10,261 nt of DNA from an uncultured Caldilinea sp. (GTDB lineage: Bacteria; Chloroflexota; Anaerolineae; Caldilineales; Caldilineaceae). A model generated the notes under the pieces. It was not told the DNA's origin and made no database searches. It was given only the letters and a program-made list of their open reading frames with translations. The stretch's first letter is position 1, and every line of letters begins with the position of its first letter. This document shows, one piece after another, positions 1-10,225 of the stretch. A program made the translations under genes and the position numbers. Location of the stretch: the NCBI GenBank assembly GCA_937928035.1, contig CALFWA010000087.1, positions 1 through 10,261 on the forward strand. Direction: 5' to 3'.

Positions 1-311
1 GCTGCGCTGGATGGCGCCACTCGTCTGCAGGCGCTGATGCGCATCGTATTGCCGCTCAGCGCCCCCGGCGTCGCCAGCGTGGCAATCTTCGCCTTTATCA
101 CTTCGTGGACGGAGTACATGTTCGCATCGGTCTTGATTCTCAGCGACGCCAACCGCACCGTGCCGGTTGGCCTGGCCGGCATCATCGGCCAGTATCAGGT
201 GGATTGGGGGCTGCTGTTGGCCGGCGCAACGGTGACGATGTTGCCCGTGCTGTTCCTGTTCAGCCTGGTGGGACGGAGTTTTGTAGAGGGATTGACGGCG
301 GGCGCAGTGAA

Positions 312-315
<4 letters not shown>
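1..315 (+). CDS. Carbohydrate ABC transporter permease, MalG-type (C-terminal part)
   Basis: This is the 3' end of an inner-membrane permease of a sugar ABC importer (CUT1 family, MalG/UgpE-like); its start lies before the window. The reading frame is open from base 1. The first residues, AALDGATRLQALMRIVLPLS, match the EAA loop (here AALDGA...LPLSAPG) that docks on the ATPase subunit. Two membrane segments follow (about SVAIFAFITSWTEYMFASVLI and WGLLLAGATVTMLPVLFLF), and the protein ends in the family's usual tail (SFVEGLTAGAVK). The stop codon overlaps the start of the FGGY kinase (ATGA, 312-315), so the two are almost certainly co-transcribed and translationally coupled. The transported substrate cannot be read from this fragment; the kinase next door suggests a pentose, ketose or polyol. 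Family assignment is secure, substrate is not. Confidence 0.93.
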
Positions 316-1843
<1,528 letters not shown>

Positions 1844-1856
<13 letters not shown>

Positions 1857-1879
1857 GTCTGCGATGTAAAGCGCGGCCT
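1844..1879 (+). terminator. Hairpin at the end of the kinase gene
   Basis: A perfect 10-bp inverted repeat, GGCCGCGCTT at 1845-1854 and AAGCGCGGCC at 1869-1878, with a 14-nt loop. The kinase stop codon (1854-1856) falls at the edge of the left arm. A G-T pair extends the base by one. No T-run follows on either strand, so this is not a textbook Rho-independent terminator. Its place between two convergent genes (stops at 1856 and 1905) makes a bidirectional termination or mRNA 3'-end protection role plausible. Confidence 0.5.
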
Positions 1880-1904
1880 CTCAAGCGTCTCGTTCTGCCC
1901 CTGG

Positions 1905-3134
<1,230 letters not shown>

Positions 3135-3187
3135 AAACTTTCTGGAACCTGATGTTGTGACAATTCTTGGGTTGTGTTCGATCTGGT

Positions 3188-3208
3188 GCTTCGGAGTGCT
3201 CCGGAAGC
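3188..3208. other. Small hairpin in the serB 5' leader
   Basis: GCTTCGGAG (3188-3196) faces CTCCGGAAGC (3199-3208), forming a 9-bp stem with one bulged G and a tight loop. It lies about 55 nt upstream of the serB start, downstream of the proposed serB -10 box, so it would be in the serB leader RNA. Function unknown; it could be incidental. Confidence 0.3.
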
Positions 3209-3283
3209 GCATTCTTTTCTGCTTTTCGCCGATCGGGCTTGTCTACTCGGATGAACTCCACAGACGATCGATTCGACGTGAAA

Positions 3284-3289
3284 ATTATA
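3284..3289 (-). promoter_or_regulatory. Candidate -10 box for serB
   Basis: Read on the minus strand this is a perfect TATAAT. No good -35 hexamer lies 16-18 bp upstream and there is no TG extension. It would give a leader of roughly 140 nt before the serB ATG, containing the hairpin at 3188-3208. Weak evidence, resting on the hexamer and its location. Confidence 0.3.
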
Positions 3290-3405
3290 ACGCCTCGTAC
3301 ATGGAAAGCTCGTTTTTCGGGAGCGGAGGTGCATCTGGATCGCGCTGAATTGCATTGTTTTCGCTACCAACGAGAAACGATCTCGCCGGTTCGACGTAGT
3401 GTTTC

Positions 3406-3439
3406 TTGTGATAGAATGAGATTGTGAAATAATACACAA
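3406..3439 (+). promoter_or_regulatory. Candidate promoter with CRP-like dyad for the membrane-protein gene
   Basis: A TTGTGA (-35-like, 3406-3411) and AATAAT (-10-like, 3428-3433) are separated by 16 bp. A second TTGTGA starts at 3422, and TGTGA-N6-ACACA (3423-3438) forms a dyad one base from the CRP/FNR-type consensus TGTGA-N6-TCACA, overlapping the -10. A slightly wider view gives TTGTG-N8-CACAA (3422-3439). This placement would suit a repressor or a repressing CRP-family protein. No regulator gene is in the window. Confidence 0.4.
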
Positions 3440-3505
3440 GTAGGCTGTGGCGTGCACCGCTGTGCGCACTTCCACAAGATTCAATTTCACAGAAGGAGTC
3501 TTTTC
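3422..3505 (+). promoter_or_regulatory. Leader region resembling that of the FAS1 gene (copy 1)
   Basis: Words ACAAGTA (3436), GCTG (3444), TGCAC (3453), TGCGCA (3463), TTCAA (3480), CACA (3488) and AGGAG (3494) occur in the same order, and at nearly the same distances from the ATG, as in the region before the FAS1 gene at 8927-9011. The AGGAG at 3494-3498 is the ribosome site, 7 nt before the ATG at 3506, and fixes that start. Confidence 0.45.
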
Positions 3506-4258
3506 ATGTTCACTCGATTCAATAGACAGATGTTGTGGGGTGCGTTGTTGATTCTGTCGGGCGTGTTTTTTCTACTGCAGGCGACCGGGATATTGGGCGC
3601 GTTGAGCGATCTTTTCTGGACGCTGGCGTTTACTGCAGCGGGCGGCGTCTTTTTGTACACTTTCCTCACCGCAGTGCAGGAGCGTTGGTGGGCGGCGATC
3701 CCCGGCTTCACGTTGCTGGGTCTGGCCGCCACCATCTTCTACGGGCGGTTTGCGCCGCCGATGTTGGCAGGGGGCAGCGGCGCCCTCTTTTTGGGGTCGA
3801 TCGGTCTTGGCTTTCTGGCGGTCTTTATCACCAATCCGCGTCAGTGGTGGGCGATCATTCCCGGCGGCGCTCTTGTTTCCCTGGCGGGCGTGGCTGCGCT
3901 GGACGCCATGCGCATCGGATTTCTGAATCCGGCCAGCGTGCTTTTTGTCGGGCTGGGCGCAACCTTTGGCGTGTTGGGGTTGATGTCTGGCTACCTGAAT
4001 CAGAATTTGCGGTGGGCGTACATTCCCGCAGCCATTTTGCTGCTCATGGGGTTGGTGGCGGTGACGCCGTTCGTGGGGGCGTTGGCCTGGGTGTGGCCTC
4101 TGGCGTTGATTGTCGTGGGCGCGTATCTGATTCTACGGCGGTCGGAAGCCTCCTCATCCCCCCTCGAGGCCGCCGACAGGCAAACCGAGACGACGGCTGC
4201 GTCGACGTCGCTCGAAGCAAGCGGTGAGAAAACACCCAGGGATGTGCTTTCTCGTTGA
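3506..4258 (+). CDS. Polytopic membrane protein, LiaF/DUF5668-like, function unknown
   Basis: A 250-aa integral membrane protein. The start at 3506 follows a good ribosome site (AGAAGGAG, 3491-3498); a GTG 18 codons upstream would add residues of no membrane character. About eight hydrophobic segments span residues 8-210, followed by a polar, Ser/Thr/Glu-rich tail (211-250) that is probably disordered and, by the RR at 211-212, cytoplasmic. The opening (LWGALLILSGVFFLLQATGIL) resembles the small transmembrane domain of LiaI/LiaF/DUF5668 proteins. A short motif recurs: WWAAIPG (61-67), WWAIIPG (114-120) and RWAYIP (169-174), each starting a hydrophobic hairpin, which suggests ancient internal duplication. 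No catalytic motif is seen. It appears monocistronic, with its own promoter region and a strong terminator after it. A stress- or envelope-related role is only suggested by family resemblance. Confidence 0.85.
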   Translation: MFTRFNRQMLWGALLILSGVFFLLQATGILGALSDLFWTLAFTAAGGVFLYTFLTAVQERWWAAIPGFTLLGLAATIFYGRFAPPMLAGGSGALFLGSIGLGFLAVFITNPRQWWAIIPGGALVSLAGVAALDAMRIGFLNPASVLFVGLGATFGVLGLMSGYLNQNLRWAYIPAAILLLMGLVAVTPFVGALAWVWPLALIVVGAYLILRRSEASSSPLEAADRQTETTAASTSLEASGEKTPRDVLSR

Positions 4259-4331
4259 ATTTGGTTTGCCATTCACTTCGCTTCGCCGCAACTTTTCCCG
4301 CCGCTGCGTGTTATTCCTACTGACATTTAGA

Positions 4332-4376
4332 AAATCTCGTGTGCGATCCGCAACCGGCGGATCGCACACGAGATTT
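4332..4376. terminator. Rho-independent terminator, 20-bp perfect stem
   Basis: Arms 4332-4351 and 4357-4376 are exact reverse complements over 20 bp, with a 5-nt loop (AACCG). The left arm starts with an A-rich edge (AAAAT) and the right ends ATTTATT, so it could stop transcription both ways. It follows the membrane-protein stop (4258) by about 75 nt and separates it from the fab genes. Confidence 0.85.
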
Positions 4377-4377
4377 A

Positions 4378-4427
4378 TTGACGTCTATTGACGCTTTTTG
4401 AGCAATGTCAATTTGAAGCAACGTCAA
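4378..4427 (+). promoter_or_regulatory. Cluster of four TTGAC half-sites before fabF
   Basis: TTGACG at 4378-4383 and 4388-4393 face GTCAA at 4407-4411 and CGTCAA at 4422-4427. The two direct copies are 10 bp apart (one helical turn); the inverted copies are 16 bp apart. This looks like an operator array for a dimeric regulator, or like overlapping -35 boxes (TTGACG is 5/6 to consensus). Candidate -10 words downstream are TAAAAT (4432-4437) and TTATAC (4445-4450), neither at ideal spacing. The regulator is unknown. Confidence 0.45.
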
Positions 4428-4454
4428 ATTTTAAAATCGAACGGTTATACGCTC

Positions 4455-5723
<1,269 letters not shown>

Positions 5724-5737
5724 GAGTAGCAACCAAG

Positions 5738-5744
5738 AAGGAGG
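5738..5744 (+). promoter_or_regulatory. Strong ribosome binding site deciding the fabH start
   Basis: AAGGAGG lies 5 nt before the ATG at 5750. It is by far the best Shine-Dalgarno in the window. It shows that the low-complexity N-terminal extension of the FabH-like protein is probably translated, rather than starting at the internal ATG at 5852. Confidence 0.8.
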
Positions 5745-5749
5745 GAAGG

Positions 5750-7081
<1,332 letters not shown>

Positions 7082-7113
7082 CCTACCGGCGATGTGTGGC
7101 AACCGATCAATGT

Positions 7114-7149
7114 GAGTCTTCACCGAGAACCGGTGAAGACTCGTCTTTT
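7114..7149 (+). terminator. Rho-independent terminator of the fabF-fabH operon
   Basis: GAGTCTTCACCG (7114-7125) and CGGTGAAGACTC (7131-7142) form a perfect 12-bp stem with loop AGAAC, followed by GTCTTTT. It sits 32 nt after the fabH stop and just before the 3' end of the minus-strand lipoprotein gene, whose transcripts it might also stop. Confidence 0.85.
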
Positions 7150-7160
7150 ATGACCATCGG

Positions 7161-7427
7161 TTAAGGAGTGCTCAAGGGGCTTTCCGGCGCGCTGAGTGGG
7201 CTTTCTGGACCGGCGAGCGGGCTTTCCGGCTCCGCCAGCGGGCTTTCCGGGCTTGCGGCTTCAACAGCTGCGACCAGCGTAGCCGTGGGGGTGGGTGCAG
7301 GCGTCGGGGTGAACGTCGGCGTCGGAGGCGGAGTTGGCGTCGGTTCGTTCCCGCCGCCACAGGCCGCCGTCAGAAATGCAATCAGCAGAATGCTCGATAG
7401 AAAATGCAAAATGGTTCGGCTGCTCAT
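7161..7427 (-). CDS. Small lipoprotein with Thr-Pro linker and PESPL heptad repeats
   Basis: An 88-aa predicted secreted lipoprotein. A hydrophobic signal (about 6-22, ILHFLSSILLIAFLTAAC) ends at a lipobox-like LTAAC, with C23 the likely lipidated residue, then a GGG spacer. Residues about 27-50 are a Thr/Pro-rich linker (PTPTPPPTPTFTPTPAPTPT). Residues 60-87 are four heptads: PESPLAE, PESPLAG, PESPLSA, PESPLST. No folded domain remains, so the mature protein would be an extended, tethered surface chain. The start is the ATG at 7427 with AGAGGA about 7 nt before it; a TTG immediately upstream is less likely. Such Thr-Pro tails after lipoboxes are common in Chloroflexota. An open frame on the opposite strand covers the same bases but is only a low-complexity Gly/Val/Ser shadow without a signal. 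Function is unknown; it may be the remains of a larger lipoprotein. Confidence 0.72.
   Translation of the reverse strand: MSSRTILHFLSSILLIAFLTAACGGGNEPTPTPPPTPTFTPTPAPTPTATLVAAVEAASPESPLAEPESPLAGPESPLSAPESPLSTP
7177..7250. repeat. 21-bp tandem repeat (about 3.5 copies) inside the lipoprotein gene
   Basis: On the plus strand GGGCTTTC starts at 7177, 7198, 7219 and 7240, exactly 21 bp apart. Bases between differ slightly (for example CCGGCGCGCTGAGT against CCGGCTCCGCCAGC). On the minus strand each unit encodes PESPLxx. Being in-frame, it can change copy number without breaking the gene. Confidence 0.85.
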
Positions 7428-7511
7428 CAAATTGTCCTCTTCTTGTCTAGCTTCCTTACAGAGTCATCCAATTCGTCGCCTCAGACTGCTCCGACAGCGT
7501 AGCAAAACACC

Positions 7512-7545
7512 GCAGAGCACGCGTCGCCCTTGACGAACGCTCTGC
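7512..7545 (-). other. Hairpin in the lipoprotein 5' leader
   Basis: GCAGAGC (7512-7518) pairs with GCTCTGC (7539-7545), then a 3x3 internal loop, then CGTC (7522-7525) with GACG (7532-7535) around a 6-nt loop. Read on the minus strand it is followed by GGTGTTTTGC. It lies between the proposed -10 and the lipoprotein ATG, so it could act as an attenuator or an mRNA stabiliser; it might also be a weak terminator. Confidence 0.4.
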
Positions 7546-7560
7546 ATCGTCGAAGTCTAC

Positions 7561-7566
7561 AATATA
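7561..7566 (-). promoter_or_regulatory. Candidate -10 box for the lipoprotein gene
   Basis: On the minus strand this reads TATATT (5/6 to TATAAT). A poor -35, TTGGTG, lies 18 bp upstream (7585-7590). It would give a leader of about 125 nt that begins with the hairpin at 7512-7545. Confidence 0.3.
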
Positions 7567-7666
7567 TCAGGGTGGGCGACCATTCACCAATCTGCGTCCT
7601 TTGCCATTGTCCCCCGATCGCACAAATGGCTCTTTCGCTTCGGTCGGTTCAGCTTTACGGTGCACA

Positions 7667-7692
7667 GACGAATTCGTCCTTTGTGGTAAGAT
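7667..7692 (+). promoter_or_regulatory. Palindrome and extended -10 before the methyltransferase gene
   Basis: GACGAATTCGTC (7667-7678) is a perfect 12-bp palindrome. Eight bases later TGGTAAGAT (7684-7692) resembles an extended -10. The palindrome would then occupy the -35 region, as an operator does. The start codon used below is about 115 nt downstream. Support is pattern only. Confidence 0.35.
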
Positions 7693-7806
7693 ATACGCGG
7701 GTCGCAGGCAGCGCAAAGGGCGTCGACGGTTTGTCTTTTGCCGTAATGCGCAGTGTTGATGCATCGATTTTTACAGTCGTCAAACAACACACATCTCGAG
7801 AAGAGA

Positions 7807-8736
7807 ATGGTGAAACGGACGTCCACCTCGACTTTTGGCGTGAGCAAGCGCGAAGGGCATGACGCTTCCGCATTTTATAGCCGCCAAATGTTCCGGCGCA
7901 ACGGCGAGCGCGCCCATCCAGCAAGTCCAGAAGACGATGCAGCGACGGAGTGCACTGCGCCTCCGGAGGCATGGGCCGATCGCATCTACTGTCAGTCCGC
8001 CGCTCAAATGACGCCGATCCCTGACAACGCCGTTGGGTTGGCGCTTACCTCGCCGCCCTACAACGTCGGCAAGGAATATGATGACGATCTCTCCTTCGAA
8101 GCCTATCTGACGTTGATCGAGGAGGTGGCGCGCGAAGTGCACCGCGTGCTCAGGCCGGGAGGGCGTTACGTCGTCAATATCGCCAACCTGGGGCGCAAAC
8201 CCTACATCCCCCTTCACGCCTACTTCTATCAAAGACATATGGCGGTCGGCTTTCTGCCGATGGGCGAAGTGATCTGGCGCAAGGCGAAAGGCGCCAGCGG
8301 CAACTGCGCATGGGGCAGCTGGCAGAGCGCGCGCTCTCCGCGGCTGCGCGACATTCATGAATATCTGCTGGTGTTTGCCAAAGAGAGCTTCTCTCGACCT
8401 GATCGCGGCGAGTCTGACATCGAGCGCGAGGAATTTATGGCCGCAACGCTGTCGGTCTGGGAGATTGCACCGGAGTCGGCGCGGCGCGTGGGACATCCGG
8501 CGCCCTTTCCGCTGGCGCTCGCCGAACGCGTCGTCAAACTTTACTCTTACGTCGGCGATGTGGTGCTCGATCCCTTCGCCGGCTCGGGAACCACATGCGT
8601 AGCCGCCGCTCTGCACCGTCGTCACTATGTAGGCTTTGACATTGACCCTGTCTACTGCGCGCTGGCGGAGGAGCGCATCCGCAGCGCATTGGCTGCTCCT
8701 AAACCATCAGCCGGTCCTCCATCGACGCCTTCGTAG
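7807..8736 (+). CDS. Solitary beta-class site-specific DNA methyltransferase
   Basis: A 309-aa enzyme that would transfer a methyl group from S-adenosylmethionine to the exocyclic amino group of a base in DNA. Catalytic motif IV is TSPPY (81-85), followed by NVGKEYDDDL. The SAM-binding motif I is DPFAGSGTT (255-263), with motif II GFDID after it. Catalytic motif first and SAM motif near the C-terminus is the beta-class order. SPPY rather than DPPY leans to N4-cytosine, but N6-adenine is not excluded. The target-recognition region would lie about residues 135-230 (GASGNCAWGSWQSARSPRLRD, then a variable stretch). No restriction nuclease or specificity subunit is next to it, so it looks like an orphan. 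The start is uncertain: ATG 7807 has AGAAGAG very close; GTG 7753 and ATG 7759 upstream and ATG 7888 downstream are alternatives. Residues 1-55 are not conserved-looking. Confidence 0.9.
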   Translation: MVKRTSTSTFGVSKREGHDASAFYSRQMFRRNGERAHPASPEDDAATECTAPPEAWADRIYCQSAAQMTPIPDNAVGLALTSPPYNVGKEYDDDLSFEAYLTLIEEVAREVHRVLRPGGRYVVNIANLGRKPYIPLHAYFYQRHMAVGFLPMGEVIWRKAKGASGNCAWGSWQSARSPRLRDIHEYLLVFAKESFSRPDRGESDIEREEFMAATLSVWEIAPESARRVGHPAPFPLALAERVVKLYSYVGDVVLDPFAGSGTTCVAAALHRRHYVGFDIDPVYCALAEERIRSALAAPKPSAGPPSTPS

Positions 8737-8772
8737 GCGCCTCCTATTCGAGACTCGCAGCCTGCTTTTTTT
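8733..8772 (+). terminator. Probable Rho-independent terminator of the methyltransferase gene
   Basis: GTAGGC (8733-8738), which includes the stop codon, can pair with GCCTGC (8760-8765, one G-T pair), extended by two pairs beyond a bulge. Seven T's follow immediately (8766-8772). The stem is short and the loop large, so the call rests mainly on the T-run and position. Confidence 0.45.
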
Positions 8773-8876
8773 CGACGGATTCGCAAGTTCAGGCGTTGCG
8801 CCGTAAGCCTCGCAACCTTTTCCTCTGATCATAGATTTTCTCGCCTTGCCGGTGAAAGTTGCTCCGCTCAAACGCA

Positions 8877-8889
8877 TTGGCTAAGCCAA
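8877..8889. promoter_or_regulatory. TTGGCTAAGCCAA palindrome upstream of the FAS1 promoter
   Basis: A 13-bp palindrome with a single central base (TTGGCT-A-AGCCAA), about 40 bp upstream of the proposed promoter/leader of the FAS1 gene. It has the form of a dimer-binding operator or activator site; no matching regulator is in the window. The rest of 8773-8926 shows nothing recognisable. Confidence 0.35.
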
Positions 8890-8926
8890 ATTGTGGCGGA
8901 ATCTACAGAAAAATTCTTTATTCATC

Positions 8927-9011
8927 TTGTAAGATTGTACAAGTATTTGCTGCGTCTTGCACAACATTTGCGCAATCCCAAAATCATTCAAGTACACATG
9001 AGGAGAAAACC
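8927..9011 (+). promoter_or_regulatory. Leader region of the FAS1 gene (copy 2 of the shared pattern)
   Basis: Words ACAAGTA (8939), GCTG (8949), TGCAC (8958), TGCGCA (8969), TTCAA (8987), CACA (8995) and AGGAG (9001) match the order and spacing found at 3422-3505. It also carries the inverted repeat CTTGTA-N6-TACAAG (8926-8943) and a -10-like TAAGAT (8930-8935). AGGAG at 9001-9005 is the ribosome site, 6 nt before ATG 9012. Confidence 0.45.
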
Positions 9012-10160
9012 ATGAAACAGCGAGAACGACGCATCCTTCAACTGTTGCTGGCGCTGCTTTTGGTCGTCGGCCTAGTGCCCGCCGCTCCCGCCTTTGCGCA
9101 GGATGCGGACATTGTAGACACGGCGATTGCCGCAGGCGACTTCAACACGCTGGTCACCGCTGTGCAATTGGCGGGGCTGGTCGAAGCGCTCAAGGGCGAG
9201 GGGCCCTTCACCGTATTTGCGCCGACGGACGAGGCGTTTGCCAAGCTGCCGCCCGACGTCCTGCAGGCGGCGCTCGACGACCCGGAAGGGCTGTTGACAC
9301 AGGTGTTGCTCTATCACGTCGTAGCGGGCAAAGTGATGTCAAGCGACCTCAGCGATGGTTTGGAGGTAGCGACGCTACAGGGTGAAAGCGTGAAATTCAC
9401 GCTGAGCGATGGCGCAGCGATGGTCAATGACGCTAATATCATTGCCGCCGACATCGAGGCTTCTAACGGCGTCATCCACGTCATTGACACCGTCATCTTG
9501 CCGCCGAGCATCGTTGCAGCGGCTGCCGCTGCCGAGGAAGCGGCTGAGCCTGTCGCCACGCCTGCGCCGGCGGAAGAGTTGGCCGACATCGTTGACACCG
9601 CCGTTGCTGCGGGCAGCTTCAACACGCTGGTCGCTGCAGTGCAGGCAGCAGGCCTCGTCGATGCGCTGCGCGGTCCGGGCCCCTTCACCGTATTTGCCCC
9701 CACCGACGATGCTTTCGCAAAGCTGCCGGCGGGGACCATCGATGCGTTGCTGGCTGATCCGACGGGTGACCTGACGCAGATTCTGCTCTATCATGTGGTG
9801 CCGGGCAAAGTGATGTCAACTGACCTGAGCGACGGCCTGGAGGCGGCCACTCTGCAGGGCGGCGCAGTAGTCTTTACCCTGGCTGAGGGCGTCGCCAGGG
9901 TCAATGACGCCGATATCATTGCCGCTGACATCGAGGCTTCTAACGGAGTCATTCATGTGATCGACAGTGTGCTTTTGCCGCCTGCTGCCGAAGGCGAGCC
10001 TGCCGCTGAGACCACGCCGACGCCGGCGGAGGAGCCGCCGGTGCTGCTGCCGGTCACCGGCGGCGAGTCTGGCGGCGGGCTGAGTGCACTCCTGGCCGCA
10101 GGTTTGATCCTTCTTGCGGTCGTCGGTTTTGCCTTTGCCTGGCGGCGACGACTGGCGTAA
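9012..10160 (+). CDS. Secreted tandem FAS1 (fasciclin) protein with LPVTG wall anchor
   Basis: A 382-aa surface protein. Residues 1-29 form a signal peptide: MKQRERR, a Leu/Val core, then cleavage likely at AFA|QD. Two FAS1 domains follow, about 32-165 and 191-325, each with the H1 box (GPFTVFAPTDEAFAKLP / GPFTVFAPTDDAFAKLP), the central LLYHVV and the H2 box (IHVIDTVILPP / IHVIDSVLLPP). An Ala/Pro/Glu linker separates them. After a Thr/Pro-rich stalk comes LPVTG (346-350), a hydrophobic helix and RRR near the C-terminus: the three-part signal for sortase anchoring. FAS1 domains mediate adhesion to other cells, matrix or polysaccharide; the ligand here is unknown. The start at 9012 is set by AGGAG at 9001-9005 and by the signal peptide; an upstream TTG in frame (8859) is not supported. 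A palindromic terminator follows. A sortase gene must be elsewhere if the anchor is used; otherwise the helix may simply hold the protein in the membrane. Confidence 0.93.
   Translation: MKQRERRILQLLLALLLVVGLVPAAPAFAQDADIVDTAIAAGDFNTLVTAVQLAGLVEALKGEGPFTVFAPTDEAFAKLPPDVLQAALDDPEGLLTQVLLYHVVAGKVMSSDLSDGLEVATLQGESVKFTLSDGAAMVNDANIIAADIEASNGVIHVIDTVILPPSIVAAAAAAEEAAEPVATPAPAEELADIVDTAVAAGSFNTLVAAVQAAGLVDALRGPGPFTVFAPTDDAFAKLPAGTIDALLADPTGDLTQILLYHVVPGKVMSTDLSDGLEAATLQGGAVVFTLAEGVARVNDADIIAADIEASNGVIHVIDSVLLPPAAEGEPAAETTPTPAEEPPVLLPVTGGESGGGLSALLAAGLILLAVVGFAFAWRRRLA
9105..9506 (+). repeat. FAS1 repeat, first copy
   Basis: The first FAS1 domain aligns without gaps to the second at a constant offset of 477 bp (159 codons). 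Identity is high at DNA level in several stretches, such as CCCTTCACCGTATTTGC and GACATCGAGGCTTCTAACGG. Confidence 0.85.
9582..9983 (+). repeat. FAS1 repeat, second copy
   Basis: Second copy of the 402-bp unit, offset 477 bp from the first. Gapless alignment and shared third-position bases point to a fairly recent duplication or to gene conversion between the copies. Recombination here would delete one domain in frame. Confidence 0.85.
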
Positions 10161-10181
10161 TTCCGCAATTGGGCTGCTATT

Positions 10182-10225
10182 GAAAAAGAAAGATGGGCGA
10201 GTGCACTCGCCCATCTTTCTTTTTC
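10182..10225. terminator. 44-bp perfect palindrome acting as a bidirectional terminator
   Basis: Bases 10182-10203 are the exact reverse complement of 10204-10225, with no spacer at the centre (GTGCAC). As RNA it would fold into a 20-bp stem with a TGCA loop. A GC-rich upper stem sits on an AAAAAGAAAG / CTTTCTTTTT base, so T-runs follow it on both strands. It lies 21 nt after the FAS1 stop. Confidence 0.9.

Larger units (their letters stand above)
3135..3505. other. Divergent intergenic region between serB and the membrane-protein gene
   Basis: 371 nt without a convincing gene and visibly AT-richer than its flanks. It holds the serB leader (3135-3283) with a hairpin, a minus-strand -10 box, and the promoter and leader of the plus-strand membrane-protein gene (3406-3505). 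The word TTGTGA occurs three times on the plus strand (3155, 3406, 3422). Short open frames here lack ribosome sites or recognisable content. Confidence 0.7.
7428..7806. other. Intergenic region between the lipoprotein and methyltransferase genes
   Basis: 379 nt separating two divergent genes. It holds the lipoprotein leader with a large hairpin (7512-7545), a possible minus-strand -10 (7561-7566), and, for the methyltransferase, a 12-bp palindrome plus extended -10 (7667-7692). Short open frames across it show no family resemblance, signal sequence or ribosome site. Confidence 0.65.

Noticed and set aside
3177..3490. Short open frames in the serB/membrane-protein gap as a small gene
   Set aside because: No ribosome site, no conserved-looking content, and they run through the promoter region.
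7177..7250. 21-bp repeats as a CRISPR-like array
   Set aside because: Units are tandem and contiguous, in frame with a coding sequence, with no unique spacers.
7168..7533. Plus-strand open frame of Gly/Ser/Val repeats opposite the lipoprotein
   Set aside because: It is a reflection of the 21-bp repeat and PT codons; the minus strand has the signal peptide, lipobox and ribosome site.
7780..8625. 281-codon open frame antisense to the methyltransferase
   Set aside because: The plus strand carries clear methyltransferase motifs; the antisense product has no recognisable content.
7807..8736. A complete restriction-modification or phage-defence system around the methyltransferase
   Set aside because: Neighbours are a small lipoprotein and a FAS1 protein, each with its own signals; no nuclease, helicase or specificity subunit is present.
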